Of a stretch of 64,000 bases of DNA, positions 34,216 through 42,290 are shown piece after piece. Origin of the DNA: Streptomyces sp. A2-16. GTDB lineage: Bacteria; Actinomycetota; Actinomycetes; Streptomycetales; Streptomycetaceae. A program made the position numbers and the translations under genes. The stretch covers positions 3,224,001 through 3,288,000 of the forward strand of contig NZ_CP063808.1 in the NCBI RefSeq assembly GCF_018128905.1, read 5' to 3'. Numbering within the stretch: the first letter of the stretch is position 1; each line of letters begins with the position of its first letter. The notes below the pieces were generated by a model, which was given only the letters and a program-made list of their open reading frames with translations, was not told where the DNA came from and made no database searches.

Positions 34216-34664
34216 GCCCCCTCCCCGCCCCGGCTCGCCGCCCGCACCGCGATCACCTGGTGCAGGTCGGCCACCGGCTCCCCGCCGGGACCGGTCACCG
34301 CCGTGTCGCGCACCACGAACTCCAGTGCCCCGCGGGCCCTGATGTCCGTGATGACCGGCGCGAAGGTGAGGGTCTGGCCCGCGAACGCCGGGCGGTGGTA
34401 GACGAAGCCCTGCTCCACGTGGAGCACCCGGTCGAGGTCCACGCCCATCTCGGCCAGCAGATCCGACGGGTCCGCGAGGTCGAGGCCGAACAGGAAGGTC
34501 GGCGGCACTGGCAGGTCCGGGTGCCCGGACCGCCGGGCGGCGTCCAGGTCGGTGAACTCCGCCCCGGGCGCCCCCACGACCTGGTTGAACATCCGCAGCC
34601 TGCCGCGCTCCACGTCCGCCGTGAAGGGCGCGGACCTGCTGCCCACGAACGCCGTGTCGATCAC
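34212..34664 (-). CDS. Hotdog dehydratase partner subunit (FAS1-like, HadA type)
   Basis: The 150-residue hotdog protein matches the N-terminal MaoC-like family (SAPFTADVERGRLRMFNQVVG, PVPPTFLFGLDL, LHVEQGFVYHRPAFAGQTL). It lacks the DxNPIH catalytic motif and so probably shapes the substrate tunnel for the adjacent catalytic subunit. GTG 34664 overlaps the stop of the ligase gene (GTGA), and its own stop overlaps the MaoC start, giving strict coupling across the operon. Confidence 0.85.
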   Translation of the reverse strand: MIDTAFVGSRSAPFTADVERGRLRMFNQVVGAPGAEFTDLDAARRSGHPDLPVPPTFLFGLDLADPSDLLAEMGVDLDRVLHVEQGFVYHRPAFAGQTLTFAPVITDIRARGALEFVVRDTAVTGPGGEPVADLHQVIAVRAASRGGEGA

Positions 34665-36073
34665 CGGATCACCGCCTGACGGCCCTTCTCCCGCGCCGCG
34701 TGCAGCAGCTCGCGGTTGCGGATCAGTTTTCCGTTGCTGGTGCGCGGCAGCGCCGCCGCGCTGAAGTGGAACACCTTGGGAATCTTGTGCGCGCTGAGCC
34801 GCTCCCGGCACCAGTCGAGCAACGCCCCCTTGCCGAGCGTCCCCTTGACCCTGACATGCGCCTCGATCGCCTCGCCGAAGACCACAACGGCCTCCCCGAC
34901 CTCGGGATGGCCGGCGAGCACCGCCTCGACCTCCGTGAGGTCGACCTTCAGCCCTCCGACCGCGACCACCGAGTCGGCCCGCCCGTTGATCTCCAGGACC
35001 CCCGAACCCGGCCGTGCCCGGCACCGGTCGTACGTGTTGAGCCAGCCGTCCGTGAACCGCTCGGCGCGGTCCGTGTGCAAGTAGGGATCCTCCGCCAGGC
35101 GCACCCGCAGGGTCCCGTCGACCACGGCCGCCTCGACACCGGGCACCGGAAGCCCCACCGCGGGCGGACCATGACGCCCCGTCAGATCGGTGGCGATGAT
35201 CCCCGCCTCGGTCATCCCGTACGCCTGGCCCACCCGGACGCCGTAGCGCCGCGCGAACCGGTCGAAGACCTCGCCCGACAGCATCTCGCCGCCGGAGACC
35301 GCGAGCCGCAGCGCGGGCAGCGGAGGCGGCGCGGCCGTCCGGCTCAGCAGATCGAAGTGGACCGGCACCCCGAACACCGCGTCCACCGGCCGCTCCGCCA
35401 TCAGCTTCAGCAGCTCGAAAGGTTGCGGGCGGGCCGCGAAGTGCAACGCCACCCCGGCCGACAGGGAATGCAGCACACCCCCGATCAGCCCGAAGGAGTG
35501 CATCAACGAACTGAGCAGCAGCAGGTTCTCGCCCCGCTTCGGCATGTCGGGCAGGTCGGCGAACCGCTCCACCTCCGCGAGCAGCGACCGACCGGACCGG
35601 CCGATCACCTTGGGCAGCCCGGTCGAACCCGAACTGAACTGGAGCAGCGCGTGCTCGCTCTGCGCCGGCCGGCCGGTCCGGCGGCGCTCCACGACCACCT
35701 CGCACTCGTCCCGGAAGACGGCCATGGGCCGGCCCGTGGCGGAGGAGGTCAGATGGAACTGCGGCTCGCACAGCTCCAGCAGCCGGGTCGTCTCGGCGGC
35801 CGTCAACCGCGGGTCGAACAGCATCACCTGCGCGCCCGCCGACCACAGCGCGAACACCGACCACAGCAGGGTGAAACTCGGCGGTACCTGGACGGCGACC
35901 GTGCTGCCGCCCCTGACGCCGTGCGCCCCGAGGGCCGCAGCCGCGCGCTCGGTCCCGGCGCGCAACCGTTGCCGGGTCACCACGGTCTCCCCGTGGGCCC
36001 ACACCTCGTCGAAACGTTCCTGGTCAGACAGGAGAGCGGCGAGCCAGGAGTCGAAGTCCGTGGCGGCAGCCAT
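34661..36073 (-). CDS. Adenylating enzyme, candidate 3,4-AHBA activator
   Basis: A 470-residue adenylate-forming enzyme with FSSGSTGLPKVIG, YGMTEAGIIATDL and the C-terminal Lys in LPRTSNGKLIRNREL. It is shorter than typical acyl-CoA ligases. It follows the GriH-like gene on the same strand, so the likely substrate is 3-amino-4-hydroxybenzoate, activated to start the lower polyene chain. That substrate is inferred from context. ATG 36073 is preceded by GGAAGGG; its 3' end is coupled to the dehydratase genes. Confidence 0.82.
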   Translation of the reverse strand: MAAATDFDSWLAALLSDQERFDEVWAHGETVVTRQRLRAGTERAAAALGAHGVRGGSTVAVQVPPSFTLLWSVFALWSAGAQVMLFDPRLTAAETTRLLELCEPQFHLTSSATGRPMAVFRDECEVVVERRRTGRPAQSEHALLQFSSGSTGLPKVIGRSGRSLLAEVERFADLPDMPKRGENLLLLSSLMHSFGLIGGVLHSLSAGVALHFAARPQPFELLKLMAERPVDAVFGVPVHFDLLSRTAAPPPLPALRLAVSGGEMLSGEVFDRFARRYGVRVGQAYGMTEAGIIATDLTGRHGPPAVGLPVPGVEAAVVDGTLRVRLAEDPYLHTDRAERFTDGWLNTYDRCRARPGSGVLEINGRADSVVAVGGLKVDLTEVEAVLAGHPEVGEAVVVFGEAIEAHVRVKGTLGKGALLDWCRERLSAHKIPKVFHFSAAALPRTSNGKLIRNRELLHAAREKGRQAVIR

Positions 36074-36171
36074 CGCGTCATCCCTTCCGTCAGGCTCCGT
36101 GCAGAGCGTGGACGTTGAGGCGAGGGCCGGCATCCCGTCGGGGCGGATGCCGGCGGTACCTCGCGCGTCGG

Positions 36172-37290
36172 TCACTTCTCGATGCAGAACTCGCCCACCG
36201 GCCATCCGACGTGCCGCTTGTCGGTGGCGAGGTAGCCCAGCAGCTTGTCGCCGGGCTTCAGCTCGGTGCAGTTCAGCACCGTCGCGCCCGGACCGAGGAC
36301 CCGTACGTGCCAGTCGTCCTGGAGCGTCAGGCTGACCTCGACACCGCTCTCCGAACGCGCCCGGACCGTCAGCAGGGGACGCGACTCCAGCTTCACCCGG
36401 CCCACCACGATCCGCCGGGTCCGCCCGTCGGCGGTGACACCGAGAACCGTGCTGCCCGCCTTGAGCTCGCTGAGGTAGTTCGTCCGGTTGTCCGCGCCCA
36501 GCACGTACGAGTGCAGCGCGCCGGCGTTCACCCGGAACGGCCGGGTCGGCATGTACGGCAGCGGGTGCGTCTCGCTCACGCACAGCACGAAGCCGTGCGC
36601 GTACGAGCCGACCAGGATGCCCTCGTCCTTCTCGAAGTGCGTGCAGGTGTCGACGCACACCCGGTCGCCGAGCCCGTTGTGCTCGATGGACTCCACGGTC
36701 AGCGTGGTCAGGTCCAGGTCGGGGGTGCTGCTGGCCAGCAGCGTCGTCAGACCGAAGATGTCGTTGGCGTCCTCGGGGGCCAGCAGCAGACCGTCCGAGC
36801 CCTTCTCCAGAACGTCGACGATGATGCCGGCCTCCTCCAGGCTGCCCGCCTCGCAGATCAGGCGCCCCGGGGACTTGTCGGCGGCGGCGATCACGATCTC
36901 CAGCGGGATCTTCGTGGGGTCGCGGAACTTGACCACCGTGTACTCCAGCGCCTGCGCGGCCGCGCACGCCACCCGCAGCGTCGGGTCGTCGACCACCTCG
37001 ACGAACGCGCCGCAGCGGTCGGGCCGGTCGGCCGCCGACAGCTTCAGCTTGTCCAGCTCCGCCATGGTCCCGATCCGGGTGAGCACCACGTCGGCGACGT
37101 CGGCGGCCTCCGGCGCGAGCGTCGCGCCGTCCTCGGTGACCAGCAGCTTCTGCACCGTCGGCGGCAGGAGCGCGAGTGTCTCCAGCCGGTCGTCCAGCAC
37201 ACCGGCCAGCCGGGCGTGGACCGTGGCGTCGACGATCGACTCCCGCCGGTCGGCGGCGACGGAGCGGAGATCAACCCAAGCGAATTTCAC
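36172..37290 (-). CDS. 3-Amino-4-hydroxybenzoate synthase (GriH-like, DHQ synthase II family)
   Basis: The 372-residue protein belongs to the archaeal-type 3-dehydroquinate synthase family that includes GriH of grixazone synthesis. In Streptomyces GriH converts the C7 amino sugar made by GriI to 3,4-AHBA. Visible motifs are KFAWVDLRSV at the start, VVKFRDPTKIPLEIVIAAAD, GILVGSYAHGFVLCVSETHPLPYMPTRPFRVNAGALHSY, and KRHVGWPVGEFCIEK at the end. GTG 37290 has GTAGGG nine bases upstream; an in-frame ATG at 37299 touches that site and is less likely. Divergent from the GriI-like gene. Confidence 0.92.
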   Translation of the reverse strand: MKFAWVDLRSVAADRRESIVDATVHARLAGVLDDRLETLALLPPTVQKLLVTEDGATLAPEAADVADVVLTRIGTMAELDKLKLSAADRPDRCGAFVEVVDDPTLRVACAAAQALEYTVVKFRDPTKIPLEIVIAAADKSPGRLICEAGSLEEAGIIVDVLEKGSDGLLLAPEDANDIFGLTTLLASSTPDLDLTTLTVESIEHNGLGDRVCVDTCTHFEKDEGILVGSYAHGFVLCVSETHPLPYMPTRPFRVNAGALHSYVLGADNRTNYLSELKAGSTVLGVTADGRTRRIVVGRVKLESRPLLTVRARSESGVEVSLTLQDDWHVRVLGPGATVLNCTELKPGDKLLGYLATDKRHVGWPVGEFCIEK

Positions 37291-37551
37291 AACTACCATC
37301 CCTACGATCGGCTCGCTGACTGCCAGAACCCTCGCATCGGGCATCGGCGCTCCCCATGCTCGATAGGACTGCTCGACCGGGCTCCGCACCGGCGGGGTCC
37401 CACCTGCCTGTACGGCTACCTCCATCGCGCTGCCCGCGGCCGCCCTACAGACGCTCCATTCGGGGGCTGCCGTGTCACGGCTCCCGCGCAAGACTCCAGT
37501 TGCCCGCCGAGGTGCGGCGACATCCGAACGGAAACCAGGAGTTGATGGAGT
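37291..37551. promoter_or_regulatory. Divergent promoter region of the two 3,4-AHBA genes
   Basis: These 261 bp separate the leftward GriH-like and rightward GriI-like genes and must hold promoters for both operons. I see no unambiguous -10/-35 pair or palindrome. Confidence 0.55.
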
Positions 37552-38361
37552 ATGACTGCACGGTCCGACGGGCTCGCCGTTCGGCTGGCCCGGCTCTCCC
37601 GGCACCGGGACGGGCGCTTCCTCTTCGTGCCGATGGACCACTCGGTGGCCGACGGGCCGATCGTCGACGCCGCCCGCTTCAACGGGCTGGTGGGCGACGT
37701 GGTGGCCGGCGGCGCCGACGCGATCGTCGTGCACAAGGGCCGGGCCAGAACGGTCGATCCCCGGCTGCTGCGCGAGTGCGCCCTCGTCGTCCATCTCAGC
37801 GCGAGCACCCCGCACGCGCTCGACGGCGACGCCAAGGTCCTGGTCGGCGACGTCGAGGAGGCAGTCCGGCTGGGCGCCGACGCGGTGAGCGTCCACGTCA
37901 ACATCGGCTCCGACAGCGAGGCCGCGCAGCTGTCCGACCTCGGCTCGGTGGCCGAGGCCTGCCAGCGCTGGAACGTCCCGCTTCTGGCCATGGCCTACCC
38001 GCGCGGCCCGCGCGTCACCGACCCGCACGACCCGGCGCTGCTCGCGCACGTGGTGAACGTGGCCGCCGACCTCGGCGCCACCCTCGTCAAGACCTCATGG
38101 CCGCGGCCGTTCGAGCGGCTCGCCGAGATCGTCGAGAGCTGCCCCATCCCGGTGCTGCTCGCGGGCGGCCCCGCGGGCACCGCGCTCAACGAGTTCGCCG
38201 CCGCCGCGATGGCCGCCGGAGCAGGCGGCCTCGCCGTCGGCCGCGGCGTCTTCCAGCACCCCGAGCCCGTCAAGGCGGTCCGTGAACTCGCCTCGGTGAT
38301 CCACGGGTTGCCCGCCTCCGCGGAACTGCTCACCGGCCGGGTCCCGGCCGTCGTGCGGTGA
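37552..38361 (+). CDS. 2-Amino-4,5-dihydroxy-6-one-heptanoate-7-phosphate synthase (GriI-like aldolase)
   Basis: A class I aldolase of the DhnA/fructose-bisphosphate family, 269 residues, with FLFVPMDHSVADGPI near the start and the Schiff-base Lys in LVKTSWPRPFE. GriI joins aspartate 4-semialdehyde and dihydroxyacetone phosphate to the C7 precursor used by GriH. The pair is diagnostic for 3,4-AHBA, the m-C7N precursor of manumycin compounds. ATG 37552 is served by AGGAG ten bases upstream. The polyene-synthase genes follow in the same direction. Confidence 0.92.
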   Translation: MTARSDGLAVRLARLSRHRDGRFLFVPMDHSVADGPIVDAARFNGLVGDVVAGGADAIVVHKGRARTVDPRLLRECALVVHLSASTPHALDGDAKVLVGDVEEAVRLGADAVSVHVNIGSDSEAAQLSDLGSVAEACQRWNVPLLAMAYPRGPRVTDPHDPALLAHVVNVAADLGATLVKTSWPRPFERLAEIVESCPIPVLLAGGPAGTALNEFAAAAMAAGAGGLAVGRGVFQHPEPVKAVRELASVIHGLPASAELLTGRVPAVVR

Positions 38362-38422
38362 GCGGGCGCTCGACGCGCCCGGCACCTGCCGCCCTGTCCA
38401 CCCGCTGCCGAAGGAACCAGTC

Positions 38423-38701
38423 ATGCATGAGGAAACCCGCGCGTTCGTCCTGACCGTGGTGCGCGACGTGATCAACCTGCCCCTCCCGGACCGTGTCGAC
38501 GACAGCACCCCCCTCGGCGACGCCGGCCTCGGCCTGGAATCCCTTGCCACCATCGAGCTGATGCTCCAGCTGGAGGGCGAGTACGACATCGAGCTGCCGG
38601 AGTCGGAGATCGATCCCGCGGTCGTCTCCACGCTCGGCGAACTCGTCGCGGTGGTGGTCGAGCGCCGTTCCCGCGTGGCCGCCGGCGGGGCGGCTCAGTG
38701 A
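38423..38701 (+). CDS. Acyl carrier protein (first)
   Basis: The 92-residue ACP has the phosphopantetheine site at Ser40 (GLGLESLATIEL; the usual DSL is ESL). It is acidic and four-helical. AAGGA precedes ATG 38423. Its stop overlaps the next ACP start (GTGA). It probably carries a growing polyene chain or a starter for KS/CLF; which chain cannot be read from sequence. Confidence 0.9.
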   Translation: MHEETRAFVLTVVRDVINLPLPDRVDDSTPLGDAGLGLESLATIELMLQLEGEYDIELPESEIDPAVVSTLGELVAVVVERRSRVAAGGAAQ

Positions 38702-38946
38702 TCTCCGTCCACGACGTCGTACGGATGCTCGGGGAGTGCGGCTTCCTCGCCGAGGACGCCGACCCCGACGAGGAGTTCGTACTCGACTCCATGACCCTGG
38801 TCTGGCTGGTGCACCTGCTGCAGGAGGAACACGGCATCACCGTCGGCCCTGACGACGAGGAGGACCTCGCCTCCTGCACCTCGGCGGCCGAACTGCACCG
38901 CCTGCTCACCCGCACCACGGCCAAGGAGGTCGTCCATGACGCATGA
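38698..38946 (+). CDS. Acyl carrier protein (second)
   Basis: The 82-residue, strongly acidic ACP has the phosphopantetheine Ser31 in EFVLDSMTLVWL. The GTG start overlaps the first ACP stop by 4 bp, and the 3' end overlaps the ketosynthase by 11 bp. Two coupled ACPs in front of KS/CLF could serve separate chains or separate steps. Confidence 0.88.
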   Translation: MISVHDVVRMLGECGFLAEDADPDEEFVLDSMTLVWLVHLLQEEHGITVGPDDEEDLASCTSAAELHRLLTRTTAKEVVHDA

Positions 38947-40129
38947 GGTGGCGATCACCGGGTTCGGCGTGTTCACCGCGTTCGGGTTCGGTGCCCAGGC
39001 CCTGCGCGACGGCGTGTTCGCCGGACGGCCCGGATTCTCGCCGGTCACCCGCTTCGACCCGGCCCCCTACCGGGCCGCGTACGCCGGGACCTACGAGGGC
39101 GACGGGCCGTCCGTCCCGGACGTGCCGGTCAAGCCCGGATACACCCCGGCCCAGGCCGACGTACTGGACGCGTGCGCCGCGGAGGCGCTGCGGATGGCGG
39201 ACACCGACGCCGCCGGCGCGCCGGTCCTGCTCGGCACCAACGGCGACTACGCGGCGGCCCGTTCCTTCTGGGAGGACAGCGCGGCCGGACACCGGCCCGC
39301 CGACCGGCGCATGCTGGACAGCCTGCCCGCCCGCCTCGCCCAACGGCTCGGCGAGCGCCACGGCCTGGGCGGCACCAGGCTTGCGTTCGTCAACGCCTGC
39401 GTCGCCTCCACCAACGCGATCGCGCACGGCGCGGCACTCGTCGCGAGCGGCGCCGCGCACACCGTGGTCTGCGGCGGCGCCTACCTCGTCACCGAGGACG
39501 TGTTCGCCAAGTTCGACTCCGGCAAGGCCCTCAGCCGCCGCGACCGCGTCCGTCCCTTCGCCGCCGACCGGGACGGCCTCCTGCAGGGCGACGGCGTGGC
39601 CGTACTCGTCCTGGAGGACGCCGCCCGCGCCCGCGCCCGAGGCGCCGAGGTGCAGGCCCGGGTCGCCGGATGGGGCATGGCGGCCGACGCCCACCACGTC
39701 ATCCAGCCGCACCCGCAGGGCCTCGGCCTCGCCGCGGCGGCCGGGGCCGCGCTGCGCCGCGCCGGGATACCGCCCGAGAGCCTGGGATACGTCAACGCGC
39801 ACGGCACCGGCACCCCCCTCAACGACGTCGCCGAGACGGCCGCCCTGCACTGCATCCTCGGACCGCACACCGGCTCCGTACCGGTCAGCTCCACCAAGAG
39901 CAGCACCGGCCACATGCTGGAGGCCACCGGAGCCGTCGAGGCCGTGATCACTCTGCTCGCCCTGCGCGACGGCGTACTGCCGCCCACCGCGGGCCTGACC
40001 GAGCCGGACCCGGCCTGCGACCTCGATCACATTCCGTCCGTGGCCCGCCCGTCCGACGCCCGCTACGCGCTCTCCCTCAACGCCGCGTTCGGCGGGGTCA
40101 ACGCCGCCCTCGTGCTGGAGCGCCCATGA
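38936..40129 (+). CDS. Ketosynthase subunit of the type II polyene PKS
   Basis: The 397-residue KAS I/II-type enzyme has the full catalytic triad Cys155 (VNACVAST), His289 (NAHGTGTPLND) and His326 (KSSTGHMLEATGA). It should perform malonyl extensions of the polyene chains as a heterodimer with the protein encoded by the next gene, with which it overlaps by ATGA. It resembles the KS of aryl-polyene/ishigamide-type highly reducing systems more than classical aromatic PKS, as judged by eye. Confidence 0.93.
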   Translation: MTHEVAITGFGVFTAFGFGAQALRDGVFAGRPGFSPVTRFDPAPYRAAYAGTYEGDGPSVPDVPVKPGYTPAQADVLDACAAEALRMADTDAAGAPVLLGTNGDYAAARSFWEDSAAGHRPADRRMLDSLPARLAQRLGERHGLGGTRLAFVNACVASTNAIAHGAALVASGAAHTVVCGGAYLVTEDVFAKFDSGKALSRRDRVRPFAADRDGLLQGDGVAVLVLEDAARARARGAEVQARVAGWGMAADAHHVIQPHPQGLGLAAAAGAALRRAGIPPESLGYVNAHGTGTPLNDVAETAALHCILGPHTGSVPVSSTKSSTGHMLEATGAVEAVITLLALRDGVLPPTAGLTEPDPACDLDHIPSVARPSDARYALSLNAAFGGVNAALVLERP

Positions 40130-40986
40130 CACCCGCCACCCCTCACCCGGCCCCGCTGACGAAGGGCGTCCGTATGCCGACCGCGCTCACCCGGCCGCGT
40201 GCCATCGCGGGCGCCGCCTGCCGCACCCCGTGGGGGGAGGCGGCGGCCGGGCTGCCCGGCGCCGCCGACACCGAACTGCCCAAGGTGGTCGGCTTCGTCG
40301 TCTCCCGCTTCAGCCCCCTCGTCCACGACGTGGTCACCGCCTGCCTCGGCGCCCCCGGCACCCCCGACGACCTGGTCGGCGACCTCGGCTCGCGTACCGC
40401 GATCGTCCTGGCCACCCTCTACGGCGACACCACCACCACGGACACCGCCACCCAGCGCCTGGTCGCCGGCCAGGTGCACAGCCCGCTGCTGTTCTTCCAG
40501 TCCGTCACCACCTCGATCCTCGGCCACCTCACCAAGCGGTACGGCATCACCGGGCAGCTCACCTGCCTCTCGGCGGGCGGCGACCTGGCCGCCGACGCCC
40601 TGCGCACCGCCGACCTGCTGCTCGACCAGGACGACGTGGAACAGGTCCTGGTGATCGGCGTGGAGACCGAGCCGGGGGAGCGGGCCACCTGGGTGCACGA
40701 GCGGATCGCCGCCGAGGACGGCCTGGACGCGCTGCCCGCCGGTGACGCGGCGGTCGCCCTGCTGCTGCGCCGCACCACGCCGGGACTGCCCGAACTCAGG
40801 TCCGTGCCCGCCGAGCCGGGTCCCACGGCCACCGACACCGTGCCGTGGAGCGCGCCCTTCGGCTGGCTGCGTGCCCTCGTCGAGACGGCGCAGGCCGCCG
40901 AACGGGTCAGCGGCGGCCGGGTGACCCGCGCGGTCGTCCACAGCAGTGGCCCCGACCGCTTCCAGGTCGGCCCCACCACCTCCTGA
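40126..40986 (+). CDS. Short chain-length-factor-like ketosynthase partner
   Basis: The 286-residue protein aligns with the N-terminal part of beta-ketoacyl synthases (RFSPLVHDVV, TTSILGHLTKRYGITGQLTCLSAGGDLAADAL). A Cys (147) sits at the nucleophile position, but the HGTGT and GHxxEA histidine motifs are absent because the C-terminal domain is missing. This is like the short CLFs of aryl-polyene and ishigamide clusters, so it is a family trait rather than a broken gene. It is predicted to set chain length with the KS next to it. Confidence 0.85.
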   Translation: MTPATPHPAPLTKGVRMPTALTRPRAIAGAACRTPWGEAAAGLPGAADTELPKVVGFVVSRFSPLVHDVVTACLGAPGTPDDLVGDLGSRTAIVLATLYGDTTTTDTATQRLVAGQVHSPLLFFQSVTTSILGHLTKRYGITGQLTCLSAGGDLAADALRTADLLLDQDDVEQVLVIGVETEPGERATWVHERIAAEDGLDALPAGDAAVALLLRRTTPGLPELRSVPAEPGPTATDTVPWSAPFGWLRALVETAQAAERVSGGRVTRAVVHSSGPDRFQVGPTTS

Positions 40987-41016
40987 CCGACCCGAGAACC
41001 ACAGGAAGGTTGCGCA

Positions 41017-42267
41017 TTGAACACGCACGCATCGAACGGCCCCGCCCCCGCCGTCGGGGACGACACCGCCCCCGACTGCGTCGTCGTCGGAGCCGGACCG
41101 GCCGGACTGCTGGCGGCGTTGCTGCTCGGCCGCCGGGGCCGGCGCGTCGTCGTCGTGGAGCGTCGCCCCGACCCCGCCGGCGCTGCACCGGCCGCCGGCG
41201 GGGCCGTCATCGTGCAGCCGGTCACCCTCGGCCTGCTCGAACAGGCGGGACTGCTCACCGCCGCCGCCGAGGGAGCCGGCCGGATGCTCGGCGCCGAGGC
41301 CTACTTCGGCGGCGCCCTCGCGGGCAGCTACCGCTACGACGAACTCCCCGGCAGCCCCCTCCCGTACGCGCTGTCGATACGGCCGGGCGCCCTGCTGGCC
41401 GGCATGCTCGCCGCGCTGGACGCCCTGCCGAACGTGACGCTGGTGTGGGGCGCCGAGGTCGAGTCGCTCGGCGGCACCCCCGGCGGCACCCGCACCCTGA
41501 CCGTACGTACGCCCGACGGCACCCGCGAGTACCGGCCCGGGTACCTCCTGGCGGCCGACGGCCGCGACTCCGCCACCCGCGCGCTCGCCGGGATCCCCGC
41601 GGAGGTCACCGCGTCCGGCGGCGGCTACCTCGACGCGGGCGTGCCCATCCCGCCCGGCTGGGACGAGCTGACCCGGGCGCACTTCGGCGCGCACGGCTAC
41701 CTGCTGGAGACCCGCCGCGGCGAGGACGGCCTGGTCATCGTGTGGATCACCGACGCGGCAGCCGCCGCCGCGGTCCTCGACGGGCCGGTGGAGGGCCTGG
41801 TGAAGGTGTGGTCCGACGTGGTGCCCCGGCTGGCCGACTGGTTCGCACGGCACATCACCGACTGGGACCAGGTGCGCCGCGTCCAGCACCACTCGGTACG
41901 GGCACGGACGTGGAGCGCGGGCAACGTCGTCCTGCTCGGCGACAGCGCACACGGGATGCACGCCTTCGCGGGGCAGGGCATGAACACCTCCCTCCAGGAC
42001 GCCGTGTGCCTCACGGACGCCATTGACCAGGCGCTGACCGGCCAGGACACAGGCGGCTTCGAGGCGTTCGAACGGATCCGCCGCCCCTACATAGAGGCCC
42101 TCCAGAACCTCCAGGCCACCAACACCCCCGCTCGCGCCGACCAGGCGGCTCCGGAGCGGGAACGGGCGCCCGAGTTCGAGGTCCTCGCCCTGGGCCAGCC
42201 CGAGATCAGGCCGCTGCTCGCGCGGGCCGCCGCACACCAGGCGCGGTACGCCGCCGCGAACCACTGA
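41017..42267 (+). CDS. FAD-dependent aromatic monooxygenase (PHBH fold)
   Basis: The 416-residue protein has an N-terminal FAD motif (CVVVGAGPAGLLAALLL), an internal GRDSATR and a second FAD motif (GDSAHGMHAFAGQGMNTSLQDA). It is a group A flavin hydroxylase using NAD(P)H. In asukamycin-type pathways a FAD monooxygenase and a two-component monooxygenase turn the 3,4-AHBA ring into the epoxyquinol; this enzyme is the candidate for one of these oxidations. TTG 41017 is the start, with AGGAAGG upstream. Confidence 0.88.
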   Translation: MNTHASNGPAPAVGDDTAPDCVVVGAGPAGLLAALLLGRRGRRVVVVERRPDPAGAAPAAGGAVIVQPVTLGLLEQAGLLTAAAEGAGRMLGAEAYFGGALAGSYRYDELPGSPLPYALSIRPGALLAGMLAALDALPNVTLVWGAEVESLGGTPGGTRTLTVRTPDGTREYRPGYLLAADGRDSATRALAGIPAEVTASGGGYLDAGVPIPPGWDELTRAHFGAHGYLLETRRGEDGLVIVWITDAAAAAAVLDGPVEGLVKVWSDVVPRLADWFARHITDWDQVRRVQHHSVRARTWSAGNVVLLGDSAHGMHAFAGQGMNTSLQDAVCLTDAIDQALTGQDTGGFEAFERIRRPYIEALQNLQATNTPARADQAAPERERAPEFEVLALGQPEIRPLLARAAAHQARYAAANH

Positions 42268-42290
42268 CACACCACAGAAGGAGTCCGCAG

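Noticed and set aside
38364..38381. Terminator between the GriI-like gene and the first ACP
   Set aside because: The GGGCGC/GCGCCC stem is only 6 bp and the downstream genes clearly need the same transcript.
40126..40986. Frameshifted, broken ketosynthase
   Set aside because: The short length matches the known short CLF family of polyene synthases. The gene is coupled to the KS and keeps good codon bias to its stop.
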